From positions 105,644,423-105,708,422 of the forward strand of contig NC_134398.1 of assembly GCF_050003625.1 (NCBI RefSeq): a DNA stretch of 64,000 bases, read 5' to 3'. Shown here piece by piece: positions 32,999 through 43,073 of the stretch (the stretch's first letter is position 1; each line of letters opens with the position of its first letter). The DNA comes from Haematobia irritans. Taxonomy: Eukaryota; Arthropoda; Insecta; Diptera; Muscidae. A program made the position numbers and the translations under genes. The notes under the pieces are model-generated. The model saw nothing but the letters and a program-made list of their open reading frames with translations, searched no databases and was not told the DNA's origin.

Positions 32999-35900
32999 GA
33001 TGCCTCCATATGCCGTTAAGACCTTAGTGGAGGAGTCACTGAAAACAAAGACGAAACTCATTATGGGATGCGATGCGAATGCACATCATAGTATATGGGG
33101 AAGTAGTGATACTAATGCAAGGGGAGAGTCGCTAATAGAGTTTATTTTGCGTACTAATCTGGTAGTTTGCAACAAGGGAGATGTCCCAACCTTTGTCACT
33201 AAAAACAGGCAAGAGGTTTTGGACATCACCTTGGCCTCGCAAGAACTGAATGAAATGTTATCTGAGTGGCAGGTTTTAAGTGAACACAGCTTCTCAGATC
33301 ATCGCTACATCAGTTTCAAATTTGATGTTCATATCACCAAGATCATATTTCCGCCAAATGTTAGGAAAGCTGACTGGAATAGGTATAGGGAATCGTTCAA
33401 TATGATGATACCGGAAATAACAGAGACAAATATGAGAAATGTGCAAGATATCGAACACGCAGTGGAGCGGATTACTAAGGCCTTCAACATCTCACTGAAA
33501 GCTGCATGCCCTAGAGGAAAGCCAAGGGGGAACAATCGACCACCATGGTGGTCTACGGAATTAAGTAATATGAGCAAATCCTGCAGGAAGCTCTTTAACA
33601 AGGCAAAGTCCACCAGAGCCCCTGAGGACTGGGACGCTTACAAGAAGAATCTGAGAGGATACAAGCGAGAACTGAGAAAGGCTCAGCATAACTCTTGGAA
33701 TGCTTACTGCAGCAGTATTGAGAATACGTCCGAGGCTTCCAGACTACGGAAGGTTCTAGCATCCACCAACTCCGCTCCAGGTTTCATTAAAACATCGGAG
33801 GGCAATTGGACAACGTCCAGTGAGGAGACGCTGGAGGTACTATTGGACACACATTTTCCTGGAAATCAGACGGTTGAACCATGTACTGGCGGTGCCACAG
33901 TTGCTCAGCGGTCGTTTCCTGTCGAGGAAATTGTATCGGAAACTAGAATAAGATGGGCGCTAAATAGCTTTGGACCATTCAAATCCCCTGGACCTGATGG
34001 AATTACTCCGGCGGAGTTACAAGCTGTAACTGACAAAATTATCCCCTGGTTGTCGGTGATATATAAGGGATGTATCAACTTATCATATATCCCAGGAAAG
34101 TGGAGGGAAACAAAAGTCGTTTTCATACCTAAAGCGGGAAAAGCCTCTCACTCGAGGGCGAAGGATTTCCGACCAATCAGCTTATCCTCATTCCTACTTA
34201 AGACTCTGGAGAGGATGATAGATATTTATCTTAGAACTAGCAACGATTCAAGTTTGTTCTCGAAACGACAGCATGCATACTCGAAGGGCAGGTCTACTGA
34301 GACCGCACTACATGAACTAGTCAGCTTTATTGAAAGTTCACTATCTGTCAAGGAATACACAATCGTGGCGTTTCTAGACATCGAAGGGGCGTTCAATAAT
34401 GTCCATCCGAGCTCGATATTAAATGGACTGACAACTCTGAATGTTGATCCATGTATACTCAGGCTGTTAGACGAACTGCTAATGAAGAGACGTATTTCAG
34501 CCACACTAGGACAAGCAAACATACAAAAGTATGTGAACAGAGGCACTCCCCAAGGAGGAGTTCTATCACCTCTTCTTTGGAATGTTGCTATAAATAGCCT
34601 TCTGGTTACTCTAGAAAAAGAAAGGATAAAAGTGGTGGCATACGCAGATGATGTAGCTCTGGCAGTCAGGGGAAAATTCCCATCCACAATCAGAGATATT
34701 ATTCAGAGGGCCCTCTGGATGACTGAACAATGGGCGAAAGACAATGGTCTTGGGGTAAATCCTGCAAAGACAGAATTAGTCATGTACTGCAAAGATCGCA
34801 AAACTCCCACGGTTAGGCCTATTTCCTTAGGGGGTATTGAAATTCCCTTTGGTGATTGTGCAAAATACCTTGGCGTTATTTTGGACAGGAAGCTGAACTT
34901 TAAGCTTAATATTGAAGAAAGGGCGAGGAAGGCAACTGTAGCTTTGTACTCGTGCAAAAAGGCAATAGGAAAAAAGTGGGGACTAAAACCAAAAATTGTG
35001 CATTGGCTATACACGGCAGTGGTTAGACCTATAATGCTATATGGTGTTGTAGTCTGGTGGCCGGCACTTCAGAAACCGACTGGTTTAGATAAAGTTCAGC
35101 GTATGGCGTGTTTGTGTATTTCAGGCGCATTCAGCAAGACAGGAACAAATTCCCTTAATGTCATGCTGCATCTATTGCCTTTAGACATTTTGGCCAAACA
35201 GTCAGCTGCAACAACGTCTGTGCGGTTGCGCGAACTATCGCTGTGGTCGGAAAAAGGTTACGGTCACAGTTCTGTCCTCAAAATAATGTCAGATGTGCCT
35301 AACGTAGTGGATTACACTTTGGCGAGTCCACTTTTCGACAAAAAGTTTGAGACTCTAATCCCCAACAGTGAGACGTGGTGCACACAGACCCCGGGGAATA
35401 AAGAATATATAGATTTCTACACTGATGGCTCCAAATTGGATGGACAAGTGGGTTTCGGAGTATATTCTAATGATCTGGAACTTCAAATAGCGAAAAGATT
35501 ACCTAATCACTGTAGTGTTTTTCAGGCTGAAATATTAGCAATAAGAGAAGTGGTGAATTGGCTGAGAAGTAATGCTCCACGCAATATTGGCATTAATATA
35601 TACTCAGACAGTCAACCTGCAATAAAATCCTTGGACTCTGTGTTCCTCAACTCGAAAACGGCCATCGATTGCCGCAAATCTCTCAATGAGATGGCTGAGC
35701 AGTACAATATTCACCTAATATGGGTGCCTGGCCATAGGAATATACCGGGGAACTGCGAAGCGGATGAGTTGGCAAGGCTAGGGACTACCTTACATATTCC
35801 AGGGGAACTAGAATCTGTTGGTATGCCCCTAGCTACCTGCAAGCTCATGCTGCGTGAGAAGGCTGTTATGATGGCAAATGTTCGATGGGAGAATTGCAAG

Positions 35901-37219
35901 GGTTGTAACGACACCAAGCAAATATGGCCCCATTTCAACTTAAACCGCACACTAGATATGCTAATGTTCTCGATATGTCAGACATCACTCCTGATATCTG
36001 CTATAACGGGTCGCTGCCTGATAGGAGATTTTGCAAAAACTATTGGCGCGAAGTATAATGACTATTGTATGAGCTGTCATGATGCGGAGGAAAAAGAATC
36101 AATTGTGTGAGTGTCCTGCATTTTGTGTAAAGCGCAAGCAACTTTTAGGAGCATATAGCTTCAGATTACGGGCGGATCTGGAAAACGTTAACTTAAGCAG
36201 TCTGCTAATATTTTTGGAACAATCTGGTTGGTTCAACAAAGAAAAATAATCAAGAAGGTTCAGCGGTTAAAACTAGAAGTGCCCATATGTAATAGGTACT
36301 TTTAGTTAATGTGGTATCACAATGGACTGAATAGTCTAAGTGAGCCTGAATCTTAATCGGGCTGCCACTTTAACCTAACCTAACCTAACCTAGATATAGC
36401 TCCCATATATATCTTTCGCCCGATTTACACCCATATGACCGGGGCTGTGGAGTCGAGTCAAATTTGCTCGACTCCGGCTCCGACTCCAGCATTTCTTATT
36501 ATCCTCGACTCCGACTCCGGAGTCGATCCAAGTGGTGTACCTAAATCTCATTTTAACAGTATTCCAATTGTAATTTTAAGGTGTAGTGTTCCAAAAATAG
36601 ACCGATATATGTACTCTATTTTGCCATATGTGTTTACATGTCCACACTGTTAGAAAAATATGTTTTTCATATGTTCCGATATAAACAAAATGTGTTTCGG
36701 GCACAATTTTTAAACACAATATATTTAAGTGCAAACATGTAATATTCCTAAACTAACACTAAATGTTTGGGACACATATGTTAATATGTTAGAATATATT
36801 ATGTTTGGGGCATGAATGTTTTATAAAAATAATATGTGTGAATGTAAACATATATAAGTTTACAAATTTCGAGTAAACATATATATGTTGTGATATTTTA
36901 TTCAGAGAGCGACAGAGAGAGAGAGAGTATAGAGAATGAAATAGAGATGGAAACCGGGAGGGTTGACGAAAGATATCAACATAACACAGCGAGAGAATCA
37001 AAAGAGAGCAATTTCTGTGAAACTGCGTATGTTGTTTCGGAAAAATGTTTTATAAGGCCAAAAATTTGATATGCTTAAGTCTGAATATTATTTAATTTGA
37101 ATATTAGGATGAGTATTCGGAGTAAAGAGAATAGACATTCGGAACCAAGAGAATGGACATTTGAAAAAGAAACAGCGTGTGTTTTCGTCTTGAGAGCAGC
37201 ATTTTATGTATGTGTGGAC

Positions 37220-37682
37220 CAGAGAATGAAGCCGACCCATTTTTGCCGGCGGCGGCTGACACAAATTTTTTGCCTCCGGCGGCGGCGGCTTGATGGCTAA
37301 GCCGATATAAATTCGTCTATTCGGCGGCGGACAATTATCCATTATAAAATCGATTTGAGGTAATCCGAATGGTAATGAGATTAGTTGTACAACCAAACTT
37401 ACAATCAAATTTTCATTTCATTTACATTTTCTGAGCTAAATGGTTGCAAAGCTATTATAGAAACATGATACTGATGAATTTTGGGTTGAAAGTTAAACAT
37501 TTTAACATAAAATACAACAATTATTAATAAATTTTTCTGATTTAAATCAATATTTTTGATTACTTGGCGGCTAATTATGAGTCGAGATGAGTCGATATAT
37601 TCGGCGGCGGCTTCGGCTGGAAGAAACTGGTCGGCGGCGGCTAAAATCGGCGGCGCGTCTCGGCGGCTTCATTCATCATCTG
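37220..37682. mobile_element. hAT-3, 463-bp MITE with GGCGGCGG arms
   Basis: Starts CAGAGAATGAAGCCG and ends in CGGCTTCATTCATCATCTG, whose complement is CAGATGATGAATGAAGCCG. The 8-bp target duplication GTGTGGAC is at 37212-37219 and 37683-37690. GC-rich GGCGGCGGC words at both ends contrast with an AT-rich centre. Confidence 0.9.
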
Positions 37683-37827
37683 GTGTGGACATGTGTTTTG
37701 TTTATCATTTTGGCATTATGGGCACAATTTTTTTTTCTTGGTTCGTTAAAAGAAATCGGAACGTATGCTAATAATATTATGTTAAATAATGTTATGTTTG
37801 CATGGGCTAGTGGGCGCTGCAAACTAT

Positions 37828-38878
37828 CCCAGCAAAAAAATTTGGAAGTTCTTCTTAAGGCACAACTTTAAAAGCACTTCCAAAAATGTCCTCCCAAAGA
37901 TGTTCTTTATTTAACTGCACAGGAAGTTCATTTGAGTCACGTTTTTATAACTCGAGTTGTACAATTCCGGGTATACTGGAATGGACTGTAGTGTTATTGT
38001 TAGTAGTGCTCCCAGAATCGTATGAAAAAACCAGAATGAGAAAAAGAAAGTCAAGATTTCAGTTTTCAGTTTGCAATATAAATGGTTTATTGTTGGATAG
38101 CTGCGGCTTACCCTTTTGGAAGTTGAAACGCAAGTAAGGTTACAAAATCAAAGCATTGATCAGACATTATGATTTAGTACATACAACAAATATTTCAATC
38201 CAGTTAAAATGAAAAGGACAAATATTAAACAAGGGTTTTGAGTGAAAGCTTTCACTGTGAGACAGAGAAAGCGATAAGGGTTGCCGCTTAGAAAGAATTC
38301 ATTTCAAAGGTTTATATATTCATTACATCATTAATTCATTCAAATTCAATTCATATTAATTCAGTTCAATATATGATTCTTAAAATTATGAAAAATAAAA
38401 TAAATAAGTGTTGTTGAACAGAGTTCAACACGAGTTTTTCATATTTTTAATGGGAAATTTAAAATTTTATTGTTTCAAATGGGTTAGAAACAGATTAAAA
38501 ATTAATTAAATAGTGCATATTATTTAAATTTTGTCGAAAAAAATGCTAGATCCTTTCTAGAAAAATTGCGAATTTTTAAAAATATTTGATGTCAAACGTT
38601 CTAGACAAGCGTTATAATGCGTTAAAAATCATACAAAAATTGTAAAAATTATTTATTTGTCAAAATATCACAAAATATCTTTATTCACATCCAAATCACT
38701 GGATGCGCATCACACGTTAGGAAGTGACGCAAATTCAGTGCAACGGCAGTTGAAATGGAGGACTTCCATCCTATGACAAGCCCATGTTAAAATCATCGCT
38801 TCTGCGCCAATTTTGCACCACTTCCGAATCCAAAAAGAAAATTTTCACTACTATTCTGGCGAAGCTTTTTTTGCTGGG
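37828..38878. mobile_element. Family F MITE, copy 1 (1,051 bp)
   Basis: Ends CCCAGCAAAAAAATTTGGAA and ...TTTTTTTGCTGGG. AT flanks both sides (37826-37827 and 38879-38880), and the uninterrupted family C copy at 52680 has a single ACTATGCTAT here. Inside are CTTCCAAAAATG and TTTTGCACCACTTCCG words shared by the other copies. No ORF of note; the 83-codon frame at 37886-38137 has no recognised domain. Confidence 0.88.
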
Positions 38879-38928
38879 ATGCTATATAAATGTAACTTAT
38901 AACGATAATTGTCTATTGGTGACTATAA

Positions 38929-39003
38929 CAGCTACGTAGCCCAGTGGTAGTGTGTTGGCTTACAAATTGCATGGTTCCCGGTTCGATTCTCCGTCCAGGC
39001 GAA
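38929..39003 (+). repeat. tRNA-derived module 2 in family C copy 3
   Basis: A box TAGCCCAGTGG and B box GGTTCGATTCTCC at tRNA-like spacing, as at 8283-8360. One base is missing after the A box (GTGGTAGTG against GTGGATAGTG). Confidence 0.7.
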
Positions 39004-39042
39004 AGGTAAAATTTAAAAAAAATTATAAAATTAAATAATTTC

Positions 39043-39960
39043 TAATTATACAATTATTTTTCGAGCTTTATGGACAGATATAGATTAAGGAACATGGTTA
39101 ATAGAGCCATTGAAAAGAAAACGCCAGATACCAATCTATACACGCCTGGACTGTACATGTTTCGGTTCGGGCGAATGAACCTTTCCACAGCCTTTAGTAT
39201 AGATCTGGCTGGGAGAGATAACTCAATTTTGGGCCCTTTATGCTAACTCCTTATGGAGAAAACATTTGGGAAATTTCCTCTTGCATTATATCTAATTGTA
39301 TAATTAGATATAATGCATTTGGACGTCAATTGCCTGTTTCATTATCAGGCTAACATGAAATATAATAAGCAACGATGAGCCCGTCGTAAAACTAGGAAAA
39401 ACACGACTAATGTACGCGTTAGAATTGTTGTTGTATCCTGGAAACCAGTTTCTGTTAATTGTCATATGTTGTAGTTGACTGTAGAAACAATAAGCATTGT
39501 TCGACTGTTCACTACTTAGGTGAATTCTAACAAATTAGCTTTCTAAAAATAAATTTCGTGTTGTTGCATTACTATGTAACAAAACGAAATAAAAATAAGA
39601 TTAAGGGACTTGTAAGTTATATGAAAAGATGATGTACAGTGGGAGAAAAGATGATTCAATTTGTAAGAGGAAATTTCCCAAATGTTTTCTCCATAAGGAG
39701 TTAGCATAAAGGGCCCAAAATTGAGTTATCTCTCCCAGCCAGATCTATACTAAAGGCTGTGGAAAGGTTCATTCGCCCGAACCGAAACATGTACAGTCCA
39801 GGCGTGTATAGATTGGTATCTGGCGTTTTCTTTTCAATGGCTCTATTAACCATGTTCCTTAATCTATATCTGTCCATAAAGCTCGAAAAATAATTGTATA
39901 ATTAGATATAATGCATTTGGACGTCAATTGCCTGTTTCATTATCAGGCTAACATGAAATA
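39043..39960. mobile_element. 918-bp foldback-like element with 10-bp target duplication
   Basis: AAATAATTTC stands directly outside both ends (39033-39042 and 39961-39970). Two arms of about 240 bp, 39043-39283 and 39664-39906, are reverse complements of each other. A direct repeat of about 60 bp (39303-39362 and 39902-39960) follows each arm, and a palindrome TGCATTATATCTAATTG... spans 39282-39318. TSD length of 9-10 bp and long inverted arms recall Mutator-like or Foldback elements. No transposase ORF. Confidence 0.8.
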
Positions 39961-40231
39961 AAATAATTTCTTCAACATTATTTATATTACAGAAAAAGGT
40001 GCCAAGAATTAAAAATTTCGTGGAAGTGAAAATTATGTGAGGGAATGAGCACAATCTTCTTGGGGAGAAAATTTTTCCAAGCATATAATATTTTTGGGCT
40101 CAAAATGCTCCCAAACATATAATATGTTCACATAAAACAAACATAATAATGTTTCGGCAATATCCAATAATATATGTGCTTCCTGCAAAATATGTTTGGA
40201 ACATATGTTAGAAAAGCGATTTTTTTTGAGG

Positions 40232-41505
40232 GCGCAAAAGAACTCTAATTTTAATTTTTGATACGACTCGACGACAAATCTCATCATTTTAGGGATGTAA
40301 AGAACTCTACATTTTTAGTTCAGGCCAATAAATTAAAATACGACACAAGACTATATAGAGACCACATAAAAATATATGTAGAAAACAACAATCTCCATCA
40401 TATAAATTTATAAAAGCACAAAATTTGAAAAAAATAATTAGGTTTCCAGAATTTTAAGAAATAAAATCGTGGTATTGGTATATATAGGCGTTTTATAAAA
40501 TTTTAATCTATATAAAAAAGAAAAATACACAAAAATCAAAATGTCGGGCTAATCAGATAGAAAGTTCAGATGTTAAAAAATGGATGTGTCGGATATATAA
40601 AACAAACATAAACTGCCATAAATTAGGACGGGCGGAATTTTAAATAACCACTACCATAAAACAGATGACAGGAATAGCTGGAGAGTTACGAATATTATTT
40701 CTTTAGAAGTAAAATGGTGAAACATCGATTTAGAAATGGTCTATCAGTTATGGGCATTAGAGGACATTAATTTAATGTAAAGAATTTCGAGTGTCTTTGA
40801 TTAAACAAACATTCTCCCGAAAGACCGCCTCAGATGGTACGTTGGCAGAGTTTTAATTTAAAATTCAGCTTCCAAGGACATCGGGTGTATATGGAGATAT
40901 ATGGTAATTATCTCCATATACAAAATCTGAGCCGACGGGAAATTTCCACATTTATTTACGGATCTCAAATAAATCAAAATTTCTGACAAATCTTAAGAAA
41001 CTGTTAGACTGGGAAATTTTCTTAAAACAAATCGGAGATATATATATATGCTATATCACAAAATTGTCTGGTATGACCCATCTTCGTGTGCCAAAAATTC
41101 TGAAAATTCTACTGCTATATTGCCTTAAAATTGTAAATTTATCAAGAACATATATAGGGTTAAAAGTCGATAGTTTAATATGTTAAAAATGGACTATATA
41201 GGTGATCAATTCAGCCCATATTCTAGAAAAACCTAATTTTTATATCACCGTGAAATTTCACCCATATATGTTAAATACACTTTGAATGGCCTAAATTCCA
41301 GTACTTCGTTTTTCGTTGTTTGATTAAAAATCCCAATCGAATCTAATTTGTCGAAATATTTCTTTAGTTACAAAGATATGAAGAGTTCTTCAAATTTTGT
41401 TTCGCCGTAGTCGGAGTCGAGCTAAATTTATACGACTCCGGCTCCGACTCCAGCGAAATCTTCGGACTCCGACTCCAAGACTCCGGCTCCGACTCTACAG
41501 CCGTG
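40232..41505. other. Right interior of hAT-2, AT-rich, no gene recognised
   Basis: No ORF with a domain. Words such as TCTAGAAAAACCTAATTTTT and the terminal GACTCCGGCTCCGACTCC repeats (41411-41500) belong to the element's own end region. Confidence 0.5.
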
Positions 41506-41640
41506 CATATGACCACGGAGGCCAAAATTATTCTCCCATTTACGCTTTTTGTTGAGATAGCAGGATTATTATTCTAACTATGCATGTCAAATTTGGTCAA
41601 AATCGGTTCATATTTAGATATAGCTCCCATATATTATATT

Positions 41641-41676
41641 TCATGTTAGCCTGATACCGAAACAGGCAATTGACCC
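41641..41676. repeat. Stray 35-bp piece related to the foldback-like element
   Basis: CATGTTAGCCTGATACCGAA and ACAGGCAATTGAC are the complement of the direct repeat at 39323-39355. It lies inside family D copy 3, outside hAT-2. Confidence 0.55.
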
Positions 41677-42412
41677 CTCCCATATATATATACGCCAGAG
41701 TAGGGGAAATATGGTAGAATGTTTGATATTTTAGACCCATTTTCAATGGGAGTTTCATCCAATTGACTCGATAGATTCCACAGAGAATACATTTAATATG
41801 CTATTTAAGTGTGCCATCTTAATCTAATATGGCCAAAATACCCACATTTTACACAAAATTCTGTGATGATTTCCCCATATCGTAGTCATATTCTACACAG
41901 TAATGCCAAACTTTCCACAGAATGGTAGAATTTTAAATAAAGCTCCGACTTGTGGAAATATCGCTCCACAATTGACCACATATCTTGGCGAGATTTAACC
42001 AATATCCTTGTAAAATCGCCACTGCTGAGTAGCAAAAATTGTAAATATTACTCAAACTGTCCTATATCTCGAATACATATGTATTGCCCGATAAATCATA
42101 AATACTCTTTAGTACAATTGCATCAAAATTGCTCTAGCTTTATATTTCCCATATTTTTTTTTTAATAACATTGTGTTTCATCCGAGGGGGCTAACACCCA
42201 TTTAATTTTTAATTCTAGCGATTTTGTAGAAGTACAAAAAATTTTCTCCAAATCGTTTCAGATATAAATATTTGTATATGGGAATATAAACCTTGATAAT
42301 AACTCCCAACAAATTTGAAGGAGTTGAGATGGTAACACAAATTTTGGTCTACATAATGGTGAAGGGTATAATATAGTCGGCCCCGCCCGACTTTAAACTT
42401 TACTTACTTGTT

Positions 42413-43073
42413 TGATAATAAAAACGTTTGTGGATAAAATAGAAGTAAAATAAACTCCACCAGGCGGGTAGACCAAATATTTCAGTTCAATTAGTTTAAC
42501 TTATTTTAATTGTATTTTGATATAGGTACACAGATAAAATATTTTGTGTCTTATGTAATTTGAGTTTACAACGTGAGATATTACAAAATAACGAATTGCT
42601 AATTTCGTTCGACTTTTTCCATTCTCGGGAAAGCGGGAAATTTTTTCGAATTTCCCGGGATCCCGGTCAAAGGGAAACCCGCTTCGATGTGACATATATT
42701 TAGACGTTTGAATAAATTAGAAATCGCATAAACCTACGGTTATAAGTCGCTGTCTGGACAACTAACAATATATATATTATGTTACTCTTATATCAGCCAT
42801 AAATCATACTAAAATAAAATATTTTGTACTACACAAAATACAAAAAACGTTTGCAATGGTTATAATGGACAGTCTCTTTCGATATAGTGGGATTTTTTTA
42901 CATTAAAATTGTATAGAAATGAAAGAAACTTATTTCGATGTCACCATCATAAAACAGAGCCACTATATTTTACTATATGCAAATTTTCGGTTTACAGAAA
43001 TATGACGATAATAAATTAGGAAGAGCAACCATCTTTTAAACAATTGGGAGGTCGTTAGGACCTGGGCTAGACC
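42413..43073. other. AT-rich stretch with one CCCGGG-rich block
   Basis: No gene. At 42615-42675 the words CTCGGGAAAGCGGGAAA and TTTCCCGGGATCCCGG occur; a similar block is at 44396-44470 and a third at 58935-59060. Such blocks look like ends of a further hAT-type family, but I could not pair them with a target duplication. At 43020-43073 and 44200-44250 lie the two halves of a degenerate tRNA-like sequence. Confidence 0.4.

Larger units (their letters stand above)
30541..36110 (+). pseudogene. LINE A ORF2: endonuclease, reverse transcriptase and RNase H, split by a hAT element
   Basis: The coding sequence is 30541-30883 joined to 33007-36110, about 1,148 codons; one copy of the 8-bp duplication is counted. 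APE-type endonuclease: QINLHHCKAA, Glu in LIQEPYV (about 30661), GCDANAHHSIWG (33066-33101) and SDH (33294-33302). Reverse transcriptase: FRPISLSS, motif A LDIEGAF (about 34372), GTPQGGVLSPLLW (about 34543) and YADD (34641-34652). RNase H: TDGS (35421-35432), Glu at 35529, Asp at 35607, His at 35733 in WVPGHRN, and NCEADELAR. The last Cys/His motif is lost because 11 nt present in copy 1 (AAACACCTCTT) are missing near 36104, which shifts the frame to an early stop. The hAT insertion disables the endonuclease. Otherwise no stop is seen. Confidence 0.93.
29271..36393 (+). mobile_element. LINE A, near full-length, split by one hAT MITE
   Basis: A non-LTR retrotransposon with about 100 nt of 5' UTR, ORF1 (29370-30596), ORF2 (30541-36110 with the insertion removed), a 3' UTR of about 280 nt and a tail of four to five TAACC units. 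The flanks give TAGA at least as target duplication (TTTAGA|C... and |TAGATATAG within family D sequence). Without the 2,115-bp insertion and its duplicated 8 bp the element is about 5.0 kb. Few disabling changes suggest it is fairly young. RNase H and overlapping ORFs point to the I/LOA/R1 group. Confidence 0.93.
36643..40231 (+). mobile_element. Family C repeat, copy 3, with three internal insertions
   Basis: It starts CACACTGTTAGAAAAATATG and ends TAGAAAAGCGATTTTTTTTGAG, as does the copy at 50408-52889. Insertions inside are hAT-3 (37220-37682), family F (37828-38878) and a foldback-like element (39043-39960). Without them it is about 1.16 kb. tRNA module 2 is at 38929-39003; module 1 is missing. 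No coding capacity. Confidence 0.85.
36440..41505. mobile_element. hAT-2, 5,066-bp hAT-type element with CTCCGACTCC-rich ends
   Basis: Ends CGGGGCTGTGGAGTCGAGTC (36440) and, in complement, CACGGCTGTAGAGTCGGAGCC (from 41505). The 8-bp target duplication CATATGAC is at 36432-36439 and 41506-41513, in family D sequence. Subterminal GACTCCGGCTCCGACTCC repeats lie at both ends. The element's own interior is 36440-36642 and about 40232-41505; the rest is a family C insertion. No transposase ORF was recognised. Confidence 0.88.
28385..42412 (-). mobile_element. Family D repeat, copy 3: host of a 13-kb nest of insertions
   Basis: In element orientation it begins at 42412 (AACAAGTAAGTAAAG...GGGCGGGGCCGACTATATTATACCC) and ends at 28385 with the hairpin TTATACCCTGCACCACAGTAGTGGTGAAGG. 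Its sequence survives in three pieces: 41506-42412, 36394-36439 and 28385-29270. The core units (TTCAGATTTAGATATAGCTC) recur at about 28811, 28967, 29106 and 29262. The gaps are LINE A (29271-36393) and a hAT-like element (36440-41505). Confidence 0.8.

Noticed and set aside
33329..35950. Antisense frames of 73-153 codons within LINE A ORF2
   Set aside because: They are shadows of the sense coding sequence with no domain.
29271..36393. Assignment of LINE A to the telomere-specific TRAS/SART group because of its CCTAA tail
   Set aside because: All copies here sit in ordinary repeat DNA, and RNase H plus a DUF4780-type ORF1 points to another clade.
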